Shown: positions 41,429-56,200 of the stretch, in pieces
How positions within the stretch are numbered: the first letter of the stretch is position 1
Layout: every line of letters begins with the position of its first letter
Assembly (NCBI GenBank): GCA_024305405.1
Contig: JAKNDB010000014.1
Coordinates: 186,001-250,000 of the forward strand
Length of the DNA: 64,000 nt
Direction: 5' to 3'
DNA from: Dirofilaria immitis
Taxonomy: Eukaryota > Nematoda > Chromadorea > Rhabditida > Onchocercidae
Notes under the pieces: generated by a model
Databases searched by the model: none
Seen by the model: only the letters and a program-made list of their open reading frames with translations
Told to the model about the DNA's origin: nothing
Position numbers and translations under genes: made by a program

Positions 41429-43980
41429 TTGGAAGAATTTAGATATTTCCATGTACTGAGGAGGTAAGTAGATTCAATCCTTTGTGATAAATTTTTCTAT
41501 TCTAAAGCTCTGTTGAAAAATTTTTAATACTGAATAATTTCAGTAAGATTTAAAAAGATAGAAAAAATAGTTCTGATGCAATTATTACTTTGAATCCTGC
41601 AAAATAAAATTCCTTTGATACCTAAATTTGATTTATAAAGTTCAAATGCGTCAATAAAATTATCCAAAGCTTGTTGATATTTTCAATTTAATATTCTTTC
41701 ATAAAATTTTTAGAAGCAGTTACCTGGAAAATAACAAAGAGATTTGTGTAAATTTTTATTATCAATTCTTTTTGTCTTTATTATCAATAACCAATGATAA
41801 TTACATTCTAAATTTGTCACATCCGACAGACAAAGCAACCGTATTTATAATTTTATTCGGCAACCTGAAAACCTGAAATAGCAACTTGCAATGATTGCAA
41901 GTTAAGCACAATTTAGTGTTATGTAAAAATACAACTCTTCATCTCTTTTTCATCTTTTCACCATTCGATTAATTTCTTTATTGTAAACAGACAAAAGATA
42001 TTTGTTTAAAAATACTTGTGTGAAATTTTAACTTAATAAATATAAATCTCGACTCTGAGAAATCTGAGAAATAATACATCAGAACTCCAGCATTTGGTAA
42101 ATACTAACGACATTATAACATGAGATTATTCATAGGAACTGTAACGGTTATCATCAAGGTAATTAACCATACTATTATATCTAAGACAGGTTAAATATCA
42201 ACCCGATCATATAGAAGACATCAAATATCAAACGGCTTGTTTAATTTATGCATTATTTCATTGTTTCATTACATTCTCGATTCTACATGACACAAGATGT
42301 CGAAGCATAACGAAAAATATTGCAAAAAATTCCAAACAAAACGGATGAAACCATCACAGCCATGATACAACTAATGATTTGAAGAATGATTCGATAATCC
42401 TTAAAATTTCGCTCACATTAAAAAATATTTGAACGATTGATTTATCTCGTTTACGACTATGAATATATCATAGATTACGACTGTAGAATATATAGAACGA
42501 CGGTATGGATTCTTCTTCGTAAGAATTCACTTTTCAAATTTTCAAACTAACTAAATCCTTAAAATTTCCCCATCAGTTATCAATATCAAAATTTACAATG
42601 AAATGGTGACATGTGATCCAATCGCGTATGAATATTTGAATTGCAATGAAAACACCGTAACCTGTGCTAGATGATATTTCTTTCAACTTGAATTAAAAAA
42701 TCGTACTATATGCCGTAATCAGGTTTTGGAGACCAATCTCTCTTTATCTGCTTTTAACTAAGAATAGTATTTTCCAGTTACAATCGGTCAGTATGGAGGA
42801 GTGATAAGATATCGACACTGAAACTGTTTATCGTCATATGTTACGCATTTTTTGTTATTTTAAGTTATTCCAATCCATCGTCAAAACAATTTTTGAAATA
42901 TGATTTATCCTGAGAAAGCTGAATTTCAATATTTTATACTAATTTCTTACTGACATTTCACCGTCTCATGATAACAACGAAAAGAATAGCAGAAAAATTG
43001 GCATAATAAATGCTGTGAATCAATATCATCACCGAAAAATCTATGTAACGCATAAAAATCATTCTCAAAAAATAAAACAACAATGAATGAAACAAATGAA
43101 CTGATTAGAAAACTTAGATTCAACTGATTAACGCTAAAATATGGCCAATACACATTGACATATAACCTGATTCACGAGAAAATAAATTCAAAAGGCTGAA
43201 ATCACCTTCCTTCTTAATTCCAATCCTTAATTTACGTGATCACTTCAACTTCCATTTCCAGTAATAATTTTTAAAAGCTGAATACGTCAAGTCCGAATTG
43301 TAAAAAATGAATATATCCCTTTAAAATAACTATCAACAAAAACGCTGAATAAAATTCGATTATTTAAAAAAAAGTACTGCAAAATTAAGTAAATGTAAGT
43401 GAAAGGTAAAAGAGCATAAACTGGCCTCATAGTAAGAAGCCAAGATGTTATGGCTATCATAAAAAGATAGTCCTGAGCAATAATTACATAATCAACGAGC
43501 CAAAAAAATAGAGAAGGAATCATGAAAAGAATAGTGCAGCTCAGTAATTTGAGTAGGAAAGGAAGAAAGGTTAATTCCATTTCTTTATGGGATGAAAAAG
43601 ATGATACCTCTATTAACTTACCAACTTTAAATGATAAATAGTAACCTGGAATCCAGAATAATCTTAAAATTACAGTAGGTTATTATTCATAAAGTAGCTT
43701 AATTTAAGTAATAATAGATGCAAAGGAAAAAAATTATTCCGGAAATAAAAAGCTGCGAAGATCATAGGTAAAAAGTTCTTTTAATTTTTTTTAATCTAAA
43801 AGAGGGATCACGAACAAGAAATTATTCGAAATTTGAAATCATCATTTATTATTTTCAGGAAAATGAAAGATTGAATATTCTTAGAAAACATGAGAAGAAT
43901 TCTCTATAGAAAAATTAAATTTCAATCATTATATTAAAGTTTATATAAAAATTTCCATATTACACTGAGATATGTGCAAG
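41429..43980. other. Gap between the Ly6-like gene and fut-8
   Basis: Holds the 3' UTRs of two converging genes. A hydrophobic 97-codon minus-strand frame at 43287-43580 is T-rich and judged a chance frame. No exon was recognised. Confidence 0.45.
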
Positions 43981-46900
43981 TTATGGAAAATCTAAGATAA
44001 TATATTTTTCACGAACTTTATAGGATGGATAGAGACCTTTTTTACCTGTTCGCTGATTAGTACCCTTAGAAAAACCATCCCAATGATTACCAGCAATTCC
44101 GATAGTATCACCAATATTTAAGTCAATTTCATTATCAGTCTCAGCACGATACGATTCCACCACTACTTGCTCGTGAGCTAAAATTTATATTTCACAACTG
44201 GCTGAAATGTTACCTGTATTGAAAAATTATGAATATGTATTAACGAATAGAAAACTTTAGATATCTTGATGCATAGCGTTTGTATTTATACAAATTAGCA
44301 GGATATATATTTTTAAAATTTCTTTTCTTTATCTACGATTTCCTTCGAATAAATCAATATTTTTAATTATTACTTACAATCATAATCTACCACTAATTTT
44401 TGACATCATAAAAAATTCACCTTGTTGGCCACCAAAATAGTAAATATCATCCAAGGAATGAAATCGATCACCTGCGTCACCAAAACGAATTTGCATTAAT
44501 TCGTAACCCATACGGCAAACTTGTGAACTGAATGTGCAGACAAGATATGCACATCTGAAAAACTCTGGACCGTAATGTAAGGTCTTGACGTAATGATAAC
44601 AGATAAGTGAAAAATGATCGTCTTCAGTATGAAAAAAAAAAAAAGTTTCTTTTTCATTCGATTATAAACGAGCAGGGATTTAGACTAGCAAGCCATGTTA
44701 AGCCACTCTTACCAGTATCATTCATTTCTTATAAAAGATGGGGTTGATATAAACTACTCAACTAGTTTCTTTCATCCATGCAAGTGTTTGTTTTATTAAT
44801 TCAAAAGAAATATTTCATTTCTTCTTTCTTTACTTCAAATATTTCATCTCTTCTCCTCTACAACGAATTTCAAAAAATCACACATTCATTAATTTATCAA
44901 TTAAAGGAATGAAAGAACTGAGTAAAATATACCTTGACAATAATTCTATATCGACTACAATACCAATTAATGATTCAATAGTATAGCGGGAATGAACCTG
45001 AGCCATGTTTGATATTTTTGAATCACCATAAATTTCATAGTTTGGATATCTGGAACAAAAATTTTACGCCTAAACAAATTTGATTTGCCTTTATTCAGCC
45101 CGAACTAATTTAATTAACATATTCCAATTCAATTATTTTATCAAGAATAATTCGGTCGTTTTTGTTTCAAATATTATAATATTATTCTTTACAAACTTAT
45201 GATTTTTCTTTACCAAAATATGAAAGTCTTTTATGTTTTACTGTTACTTCAACACAAATATGGAAAGAAAATAACTGCCCACATTTATATATATTTAATC
45301 TTTTTTAGCGGCCTGAATTATGAACAAAGATCAAAACATAGTAAAATAAAAAAATTAATAATCAATGGTATTTAATATTGCAGATTATACGCATCTCACA
45401 TTGAAATAAAGGACAAATAACCTTTTAAGTATTATTGGCTATTAACATTTCTAATCAAAAAATTTGATGTATGATTAATACAATTAAAACTGAATAAATA
45501 ATGAACTTCATCGTAATTTCGTTGAAAATTTCCGGATCATCAGTTGCAATATAAATTCGCCTCTTGACCGATGATTGTATGCGATATTCTTCGATCCAAA
45601 ACCAATCCTCTGCCCATTTCATATATTCATCCAGATCATGAAAGGATGCTTCTGTATAAATTTTATCCGTTCGACGGATTTGTAGACCAACGACTGGTCC
45701 TAAAAGTGAAAAAGAATCTGATAAGATTGTCAAAATACTTTTTTTCGTTCATTATTCAATGCATTCGACTCAAATCTGTGATTTATGACATTAACAAGAG
45801 GTTGACATTTTTATTGCTCAAAACTAATAATCTCAGATTTTATTCAGCAATCAATCTTTCTAGATCTATTCATTTCAATATCGCAAGAGCTAGTTAATTA
45901 ATAAAAACTTTTATTTCTGACAGCAATAATGACAATACCGGAAGAGCTATTTACTAACGAATAATAAAAGATTTTGAAAATTTTGATTCATTACATAAAT
46001 AATGCATAAGAATCCAGAAATTATTCTCAAGCAATTTTTACACCTTTGTCAAATGGCACTTTCTTTACGGCCTGATCAATTTCTTTCGCAAATACCACTG
46101 ATGGACGCATTAGATATCGTATGAACTGTAAAAAATTTCATTATTGCATTCTATGATTCCTTTTTGTCATCAAAATGACTTTCAAACGACCATTTCATGG
46201 ATCAAAGAGTAGTGATAAATTTTTTTTTTTAATGATTGTGATGCTGTCGACTTGACCGATTTTATCTCGAACGCAGCAAAAATTTCTAATCTCAGCCAAT
46301 GACTTCACTAATTCATTCACCATTTTAATTCACAAAATTCACAGGAAGTAAAAAGAAATGGATAATGGAAATAAGATTAATTTCCTCTTATCACATATTC
46401 AAATTAATACTGAAATCAAAAGAACAGGATTATTAAAAGTAATACCATAGATATCAAAAGTTGAATTATTAGAAGTAATAACCATAGATAATCAGCTAAT
46501 ATTGATGGCGCAGATGTCTGGCACGGAAGCTATTGACTGTCTAAAAGCTTTTCGAAGATTTAACTATCCAAGCAGTTGAATTTTTTTACAGCATATCACT
46601 ACTTAGTAGCAGAAAATTAACCTGTGAAATGAAGAATACTGGAGCATTGGAGTGCAACTTTAGTAGCTCGTCACTGTATAACCGCGGGATAGCAAGCGGA
46701 AGATAGGACGGTCGGTGGAAAAGTGAATCAACAATCGGTAACTTTAAGATCCGTTTATTCGCGTAATATTTACCAATACCCCAATCATCAGCATATTCAT
46801 TGGCCTTAAGATTTAATTTTTAAAAATCTCCAAAATTGCAAACATAAAGAAAGATCATTAGTCCAAATGAAATGAAAGCTATACATTTTCATTTGTTTTT

Positions 46901-48725
46901 ACCACTTATTTTATCAATGATGTTAATCGTTAGGCAAAGGCTTATAGCTCAATATATGAAATCTTGATCTATTTATACCCAAGCAATGCAAAGACAAATG
47001 TCAAGCAAGTAGAAAAGTTAAAAAAAACAAAAATCTTTTAAGTCAATTATCTTCTATTATTCGAAATAAAACAATTTAAGAATAGAAAATCTCTTCGAAA
47101 CATTAACACAACCTTGAAAATTTCCGAAAATAAACATTTGGTAATTGGAAGAAAAGCAGCAGTCCAACCGTTTGTAGCGTAGTTCCATGTGCGACCATCA
47201 TCCGTTAAGACGAGTGTACGATTTGAACCATATGCAACAATAAAACAATACGTAACATGATGTAACTGACAGCCAAAACCACATTGCTTATTTAAATCGC
47301 ATGTTAAAATTCTGCAAATTTCACAAAAAAATGAAAGTTTTTGAAAGAAGGGAAGATGCATATAAAATAACTATTATATCACTTTGATTATACCGATCAC
47401 AAACAGTTCCTAATTAAAAATTATTTTGATCGCAGGCAACTATACACGTATCCGATATTGAAAAATATGGTAGAGAATAATAGTGTTTATTAAAATTACG
47501 AATATTTTTGAAAAATTAACATATAATCATCGAGATGATAATGGCTTCACACAAAAGACCATTATCTGAGCAAAGAGCAAGAATAAATATGACATTCAGA
47601 AATCTTTTAAAATCTGTTTTTGTATTTATCGAATTTTTCGCTAGCAAAATTTAAGACTTTCTTCTTCAAATCCAATGGAATATTCAATTTCTACTAATTA
47701 GTTACTACTGAATCATAGTACAAAAAGCAAAATTAATGAACAATTGCATGCCTTGCAGTTTTGCAATCATCGGGATTTTGCATTTTGTCGAAATGATTTT
47801 GAAATATTGTGGAGATATTTGCAAGTGCATTTGTTCGCCAAATTTCCGCTGAATCAATATTTTTGAATGATGCTGCCTGACCAAGCAATGAAAGCAACTG
47901 TAAAGAATCACTTCTCGACGATTACTCTAAGTAATTCTTTTAGAACAAGTAAGTGAAACGAATATTCTACCTGATTCCGTGTATGATTTACGAATGCAGA
48001 ATTGCTGTTGTGTATTGATGCAAGCTGATTATTGAGATAGAAATAAAGTTCCCATATCGAGTTGTGCAGTTCACGTCTGGCTATCTGAAAATATTTTCAT
48101 TTATTAGTTGTCGCATCAAAATTATTATTATAGCCATAGAATAAATTGCAATTTAAAAGGAAATTGAATATCAGAATTGTTCGGTTATTTTCGAACCATT
48201 AACAGTTCGCTATAATTATGGTTAAATTTAATCAAAAGAGAATTAAATGATTAATTAATATAAGAGGCATTCTTAAAAGTCAAATTTCGAATATGGCTTG
48301 AATAATAATCTATGCCACTGAGTATATAATACACCATATGTGCAGACAGTTCAGGCATCTATTTCGGTAAATTAAACAATCTTTACCAAAATAGATGATT
48401 TGCGCGCCAGAAGAAGCAAAAGTACTTACTTCATGTTTCATTGAGAAACCATTCTGTGGCAAAAAAATCGAAGTTTCATCCTTTTTCTGGCAATCCATTG
48501 TTGCTTCCTTTTAATTTTATTGCTTATCATTATATGACTTCTATTACCACCCTGCTTCTTCATAATGAATTTCTTTCTTTCCAATATTTTTTCATCTTTC
48601 AACAATTTACGAAGCTTTTCATTCTCATGCTTTAATTTTGATAAATCCAACAAAGCTTGTTCATAATTCAATGTCAGAGTTTGCTGCTCATCAGCATTCT
48701 TCCCTGAAGCTTAATTGATTTAATG

Positions 48726-48771
<46 letters not shown>

Positions 48772-49110
48772 AGAGAATTGATGTAAAATGTTCTGGAAGA
48801 TAAAATCGAAACAATGGAGATGTGAAAGAATTCAGCAATACTGTTAGAGCCATTTGAGAAAGTATAAGGATTAGCTGGCTCCTTTCTCAGATATTTATAA
48901 AAGAATGAAGGCTATCTGTTTCTCGATACCTTCTTTTGATAAATATGTATATTGGTTTTATCATTTTTTTTTTTTTTGATATAGCCAACCTTTTGATTGC
49001 AAACCATACAAACTGAATGAAAGATAAAAGAAAATTGATGACCAAATGATCACTGCAGTAATCACAACACAATGCATTGAAAATGGGCAAACTGCTCGTC
49101 GAAGCCTCAT
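43981..49110 (-). CDS. fut-8: Alpha-1,6-fucosyltransferase (FUT8)
   Basis: Adds core fucose in alpha-1,6 linkage to the innermost GlcNAc of N-glycans in the Golgi, using GDP-fucose. Exons in gene order: 49110-48990, 48703-48548, 48503-48430, 48084-47971, 47897-47752, 47311-47113, 46804-46622, 46125-46044, 45699-45507, 45049-44933, 44554-44421, 44177-43981. All join in phase to 571 residues (human 575). Seen: a type II anchor (about 12-36), a coiled coil ([20 protein letters not shown]), [39 protein letters not shown], the GDP-fucose site GLQIRRTDK (363-371), [13 protein letters not shown], and a C-terminal SH3 domain (about 508-565, [22 protein letters not shown]). Intron 5 starts with GC. 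The 44-base intron 2 is the weakest join. Confidence 0.95.
45884..45926 (+). repeat. 43-base dispersed repeat, copy B
   Basis: Same sequence as 35520-35562 with one base changed. It lies inside an intron of fut-8. Confidence 0.85.
47312..47751 (-). other. GC-AG intron of fut-8
   Basis: The donor reads GCAAG|GCATGC and the acceptor TTTGCAG|AATTTT. The next GT in the region gives the wrong phase and a stop, while the GC border rebuilds the conserved order [15 protein letters not shown]. Confidence 0.8.
48729..48766. repeat. AG dinucleotide repeat
   Basis: Nineteen AG units in the first intron of fut-8, followed by a purine-rich GGGAGAAGAG tail. Confidence 0.95.
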
Positions 49111-50391
49111 GTTGTCATCCCGAATGTCTATAAATTTTTATAAATTAATGAAGAACTTAAATCAAGATTCTCTCAGATATTTGGATATTCGACCTTTAGC
49201 AAAACTATGAAGAATAAATGATCAAATAAATGCTCTTCCTATGATGAAATTTTCTGATGAACATGAAAACCGCCCAAACATAAAATTGCTAGATGTAAGC
49301 ATGAAATATGGGTACCATTCATTTAAGTGAAACGATAATCTTACAAAACATGAATCGCCACCACAAATTGTTAATATAATTTTGAAATTAGAAAATTATC
49401 CGCTTGAATCTGAAAATTATTCATTTTCACTTAACTCACTTGCTTTATGCAAATTATTGGAATGAACATGGAGAGAAATTCATGACATTTTGCATATTAC
49501 ATTTTCTCTCATAAGAACGGATAAAGATTTCTGTTTCTCCCATCTTAACTCTTTTTGGCTGGCATATTTGTAAACAGACCAAACATTGACTTTTCATCTA
49601 ATCACTATGTTTTTAGACTATTTATACTAATCTAAAGCAACATTGATTTCAATTTTTATTTCATTTAAATTTGCAACAATAATTTTCAAATTGGAATCGA
49701 TATTATTCTCATGATTTTACACTTTCTCACTTTCTGATTGAAGTTAGTGTATCAGAGTTACTGGATTAAATTGGAAAAATTATTGATTTAAATTAAAAAA
49801 GAAAGAAGTGACAGTAGACTCATAAAATTTGAAATAGTTCGAAAAATTAAATCCTTCCATTTCTCGCCAATCTTTCAAATGAATAAAACTTCGAGAAGAA
49901 ATGAAAGAATGATTCTTATAACAATATGAAAACTCTTTTCTTTCTGTTATCAGAAAATAAGAAATTACAGGAAATTTGAAATATATTTTATAAATAAGTT
50001 AATAGCTTCATCGATTATTCATCCTAAATAAACTATTCGAATTTTTGAAAATGAAAAATACATCAACAATGATATTTTTAATATATCACCATTGATGATA
50101 TTCTTTTGTTTCTTCGAATTTTATTACAATATTTCCATTTTAAAAGACTACTTAATTATAATAAATATAAGAGAAGAAAGTTAGGCAATGAAAGACTAAA
50201 TATTTGAAATGCTAAATACTTCATATAACGAGCATAGTGTGAAGCGACTTTTGTTTATGAAATACAAAATGTTATAGGCAAATTATAGGAAATGCTATAT
50301 AACATCCACATCCACATACACACATACATATGTATACATTTGCATTTCACTCACATACGCACCATCCGTATTCCAAATAGCCACATACACA

Positions 50392-50430
<39 letters not shown>

Positions 50431-52182
50431 AGTATCTCATTTTCCAGACACTAACATGCACAATAGAATACATTATAATAATAGTAGTAATAAATTGTCA
50501 AACATCGCTTTTATATGCTAATATTTGCATAGCCAAACATTTCAAAGCATTTTTCCTTCCACTGGAAATTCTAAAAGCACCCGAGAATAAGTCTTCCAAA
50601 TCAATGATATATCAAAAGAGATTGTTAGCTGTTCATAACAAAAATTGGCCTTAGTATAATCAAAGTTTTTATTACTCATTGACTAGCGAAGGCAGGATTC
50701 GTAAGGCAGTTATTAATAAAAAGAATTGACAGGACAACAAAAGTAAGCTATAACGATAAGATGCATGACTGCAGTGATAAGAAATGAAAGACATATTATT
50801 ACCAGTTCAAAATAAATGAAATAATTTAAAAGATAGTTATATATGTCATCATTGAAAGTGATAGACAATAAAAAATTCCTCAGGCCTTTATCCATTCGAA
50901 CAAGTCTGCGTATCTTTTTCCTAAGATCGCGATTTATCAAATGAGTTTCATTAGCTATTCATGTAATCAGTGAAAAGTAATGACAAAAATTATACTGTTA
51001 ACCAAGAGCATTTATATCTATTTGAAAGGTACTCGTTATTCATTCCTGATGATATTGCAAGGAGTTATTGAAATTATTGTAACAGTGACATTATTATTAT
51101 CGCATTAAATTATCTATCCACTCTCAAATAGTAAATTACTACCAATCAATGGTTCGAGTAAATCATTAGTTCATTGATCTTATTGTTGAATGCATAGAAA
51201 GTTGAATTTGAAAAAAATCCTCTATCTGTCATAATAATTAAATAAATAAATAAAGAAGGGATTAACGAAGATAACAATTACTGTATCACTCTGGACTTAT
51301 CTTTGCTTTAATTCATTGCATAATTTGAATAGTATCACTAGCATGTTTTATTATCTTTGACGATCCATTAGCACAGTAAGTAAACGAAAATATTTTTTGG
51401 ATTTATGCCGAAAATGAATCTGTATTAAATGCCTAAAAGTCGATATTTGTATATTTTTGGCTACAATGATAATTAAAGGCAATGTTTTTATAGCATTAAA
51501 TTGATGTCGGCAAAGTTAAGATTTATTTTATCCAATTTCCATCGAAGTACTCTACGACTTGTTTCGCTCGTGAAATTCAAGCAAAGAGAGGAATACAGTC
51601 AATAATAATTGTAATAGAAGGTGCAAAATTGCATTTATTGGTTGCATAATAACTAAAGCAAAGTGTCAACGGTAGAAATTTATTTCATCATAACTTCAGA
51701 TTACGTTGTATCAGGAACTATCTAGCCTCGAAATTCACTATCTGTCTCTGTATCTAATGTTCATTGTAGGCTCGAATTTATTTGCTCAGCTAATGTAAGA
51801 AGAGATTTGATAATAGACAAATAAGCTTTATATGTAGAGATTAAAGAATTTATATTTCAGTGTTCACTAAACTTCATTGCAACTCATTTTTTTAATGATG
51901 CTTAAAATTTTTAGCTTATTGCTGCATAATTTAATCTATCATAGTTAACCACAACTGCATATGCAAACTGAATCTATTTCACTCTCAGGAACAAATAAGT
52001 TGAAGGAGAACGATTAATTGCAATAGAAAAAAGTTTTCATTGATAATATAGATAGCAGGAGAAAACCTGATTAAGTTATTCGTTTCTTGACCAAAATAAA
52101 AACAGGGAGAATATTGGCACAGTGATAGTAGAGTAATAAAGATAAAGAGATGTACGTATGTTGACTGGCAGCAGTAGTTAAA
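49111..52182. other. Gene-poor interval upstream of fut-8
   Basis: AT-rich, no supported exons. It contains the TG repeat at 50,396-50,430 and probably the fut-8 promoter. Confidence 0.45.
50396..50430. repeat. TG dinucleotide repeat
   Basis: Run of TG ending in TATG. It is preceded by CA-rich sequence (CACATACACATGTATG) that is nearly self-complementary with the start of the run. Confidence 0.9.
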
Positions 52183-52365
52183 ATGTTCGTTCAATTGTGG
52201 CGAGTAAATAGATGGAAGCTTGCTGGACTGCTGCTATACAGGGGCACCACGCTGATGCTAAATGTTGATGAAAATGCTGGTGATATGAATGAAGCGGAAC
52301 AACCAGCTGTTTCTACCTTAGCATTACTCCCAGCTAGCGAGGATGCTAAACGTCATCTTTTCTAA
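52183..52365 (+). CDS. Possible small protein, unrecognised
   Basis: A 60-residue open frame with varied codons, unlike the surrounding AT-rich frames. The start is basic and hydrophobic (MFVQLWRVNRWKLAGLLLYR), then comes an acidic part (NVDENAGDMNEAEQ), ending SEDAKRHLF. A CTATACAG acceptor-like site at about 52,230 means it could instead be the last exon of a longer plus-strand gene. No family was recognised. The minus strand over this span has stops in every frame. Confidence 0.45.
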   Translation: MFVQLWRVNRWKLAGLLLYRGTTLMLNVDENAGDMNEAEQPAVSTLALLPASEDAKRHLF

Positions 52366-53271
52366 TGTATGTATATTAATGGAAAACGAAGTAATTTATT
52401 TATCATTAAAGCAAAAATTTCATTTCACGTCAAAATTCATATGATATATGTGGAACATAATATATATTAATAGGTGGGTAATTTTAACGAAAATTTCAAT
52501 ACTAAACAAATAACAGAGATTGTAACCTAAACGATTAAGATAAGCATTCAATTCTGTGAAAAACAAAAAGAAAAACAATGACCATTCATTCATATAAATT
52601 TGAATATAAAAGGCTTTGTATTTCTTACAAACAACACCGCTCCACGTTAGATTTTTTTTTTTTTAAATAGAATTGAATGTATATCTTAATCGTTTAGGTT
52701 GTAATTTGTTATTCAACTAATATTGACAACTTAAATTTCTGGATACTTCGCATTACTTCTTTCTTTGAAATGACTGTAAATTTAGAGTTTTAAATTTAGA
52801 AACAAATCTAAAAACTACAAAAATATAGAACTCACAAAATATAAACAAATTACAAATTTAGATTAAAAAATTCAGTCATAATTAGATCCTTTTAATATAT
52901 GTAACACGTATAGGCCAATCGTAAAATCAAAATATGGCTAATGAAATATAGTTGGATGCAGTGCAAACAGCATATGAAAGTATTTAAATATCATTTCAGC
53001 TGTCAACTATTTAAAGTTATTTGTTTTCTATAATAGCTTTAATGAAAATAATCGAATTAACTATTGTTTGCATACAATTTAATAGAATAAAGTTAATATA
53101 AATCATCATCCAAAGAAAAAAACTAACTTCAACATACAATTGTTTCAATCATAGATCTGGAACATATGAAAATTTGATTATACTTAACAACGGAGGTATG
53201 ATTGGGTCCCAATGAAATAAACAATATAAAATAAAATTAATCTGGAATTAAAATGGGAAGAAAATCAAACC
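52366..53271. other. Convergent gap
   Basis: Between the small plus-strand frame and the THUMPD2-like gene end. AT-rich, no exon seen. Confidence 0.45.
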
Positions 53272-56200
53272 CTATTTCTCGTCATTCTGTTCCCTATCAT
53301 GAGCAAGAAGAACAATAGCAGCTCGCGTAGTACCAAGCGAAATAGGATAATGTTGTTTCAGACGTGCTGGCAATTTAAGCATGCTGCTTAACGATGATAG
53401 ATGCACATCTGAGATCAATAGTATTGCTGTGGAAATGTATCTATTACTGCCACTGCTACAGCTAAAAATTAAAAACATCATTTACACATATAATAATAAG
53501 TAACATTGTTAACGCATGCTTCACTAAAAGTGTCTTCCAGAAAAAAAGGAGCAGAAGAAGATATGTTCACAAATTAGTAACAATTTCGAGAACTTTTCTC
53601 TAAAATTAAATTATAACTATCCAGTAAATGATAATGGTAACCTTGGACTTCATATGTTAACCTTGGATCATCTAACCCAGTCGCTCCCTCAGCACGAAAT
53701 TCAGATTAATAAACTCTTTTACTAGTAATAATAGTTGCGTTAGTATCAGCAATATCATCTATAGGTTCAATGAATAACTCATGTCAGCTTAATCTCTGAT
53801 ATGTGATCAATCGATCACTTCGAGATTATTCTATTTTTGAAACCAATACAAATATTTAATTGAATATTACTTTATTTGTTTCTGTTTAATTTAATATTCT
53901 TTTAAACATTACCTATGAAACAATAGAAGATGACTATAATATCGAAAAAAATGAAAATGAACTAAGAAAATGAAACTTACACGTTGATACATATATAAAA
54001 CAAATTATAATTACCATTTATATGACATTCTTGCATTATTTCTTTACACATCAAACAAAAAAGTAAAAGACATTAATCTGATAGCTACATAGTCGTGTAC
54101 TTCTGTAATCTATACGTTACTCTTATTACTTTGTTCATCTAACTTTGTCTACTTGAACTTTGTCTGAACAGGAATGTAAATGATTCATTTCTTTTCCAAG
54201 AAAGGATTAATACTTTCTATAATAGAGAGAACAATGAATCGCTGATCAAATAAAAACTTCATTCAAAATTCTATCTTATCTAGGCTCCTTGTTGCATCTA
54301 ACCTCCCAAAAGCTTGATCTTCGTCTCATCAAACAAATATTAATCTTCTGTTCATCCAGATCTTTTTAAAAAATGAATAATAAAAATATAATGAATGAAA
54401 AGAAGTTAAAAATGCGTAATAAATTAATTTTTATTAATAAAACGGTAAAACAAAAAAGCATTTAAGAAATGCCAACTACTCCCATCGATTCAAAATTACA
54501 TTCACATATCAGCTTAATTTTGACTTCAACATTTATTCAGTATTCCATTTTTCTTCAATATTATGAGATGGACTCATATCGAAACTTATACTGGTCTCTG
54601 TATATGTTATTGGTCAAAGAAATGTCAAATGAGCTTCCTTGTCTAGGTTAAGCTCCACTCTTAAGTTTTCTTCATTGTAATTTAAACAGCCAAGAATTAC
54701 AGATATTTCTTTCCTTTCCATGTAATTCAGCATCAACAATAAAACTCATTTCTTTAAATGATAAAAAATCTTTTAAAAACTGTCAAACTTCATCGATTTT
54801 TTCTCCTTTATGTAATAATTTCCTTGCTCTCTAACTCGATTTTTACAGCTAATAGTTTCAAGTAAAGGACATTGACGACTGATAACGCATACGATTTACC
54901 AAATTGATCGAAGTTTGATATTTTGATGGATAAATAAAACCTTATATTTTAGCTATTGCAGAATCATTCAATGTCGTGTGTTTAGTTCAAATACGAACAT
55001 AGATACGTGCTTGGAAGAAGGTTTATGTTATCAATAGTGATATATTTACTTTTATTTATTCATCCGCAGAGTAAATTCATTTTTTTTCAAATTTCATAAA
55101 AAAGAAAACTAAGGAAGAAACATACTTTGAGAAGATGTCACAAATACGTTGCAAAGTCTGCGAGGCAGATTGATCCGTTCCATAGCGCGCACCAAATGGA
55201 ATATCTGATATAATATGATCAACTGCTGCATATTTTAAACAATCTGAAATATCATATTGGTTAAAATGAAAACACAGATTAGCATAAAAATATTTTGATT
55301 TTTAAATTTTTGTAAATGAAAAGCAATTTCAAACTAGTTTGTTAGAGTGGCAAGTATAAAAAAATACTTAGAGAGTACCGAACTATAGAAGAATATATCT
55401 AAGCAGCACTGTTAAATATTTGAACATGGCCTCGCATAGCCCATCTAATGGTAGATGATTTAAACTATGAATGTAGCAATAAAAATGGATTAAATAGAAT
55501 GATTTAATATTGAACCTGAATTTGCATCTCCTTCTCTAATAAGTAGTTATAGGCATATCACTACCAAAAGACATAAGAATAAATCTTACCGCTAAACAGA
55601 TCCATGCAAAGTAAATCAATCGATGGTTCTACATTATCATTTTTCGTAGATAATCCACATTTCTCCGTGACTGCTGCAGAGCATCCCAACAAAAGTCAAT
55701 ACCCAAAAGGAAAACCTAAAAGCACTGAAATCCCAGAAAGCAATATGAATATTATTGGTAGGACAATAAATATATGAGAATTGGAAAATCTACGTAAGAG
55801 ATGGGACAAAAATTGACATATTCGTCAAAAATTGACATATTTTTTAATGATTAGAATATGTTATATGAAGCAAGACTAATATCAAAAATTTTCATTTTAC
55901 ATTCAAAAATTTGCACGAAACCATTTGCAATATTGGAAGAATTTTCACATCAAAATGACTATTTGAAAATGAAAATTTTTTAACTCATTCTTTTTCGAGA
56001 AACTGAGAATATAATTTCCCTTATCCTGAAAATCATGTGAAGCTTGCAACAAGATAGAAGAAGAACCACACGTTAGATCGACAACAACGTCACCATCTTG
56101 AATATTGGCTATGGATAACATTGCATCCAAAACAGTTGAACGCAATGCATTATTCAACAAATAACGTCGTTGAGATAAACGTTTTCTACAATTTGAAGAA

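Noticed and set aside
43287..43580. 97-codon hydrophobic minus-strand frame resembling a membrane protein
   Set aside because: T-rich codons in AT-rich DNA produce such frames by chance; no splice sites, neighbours or family support.
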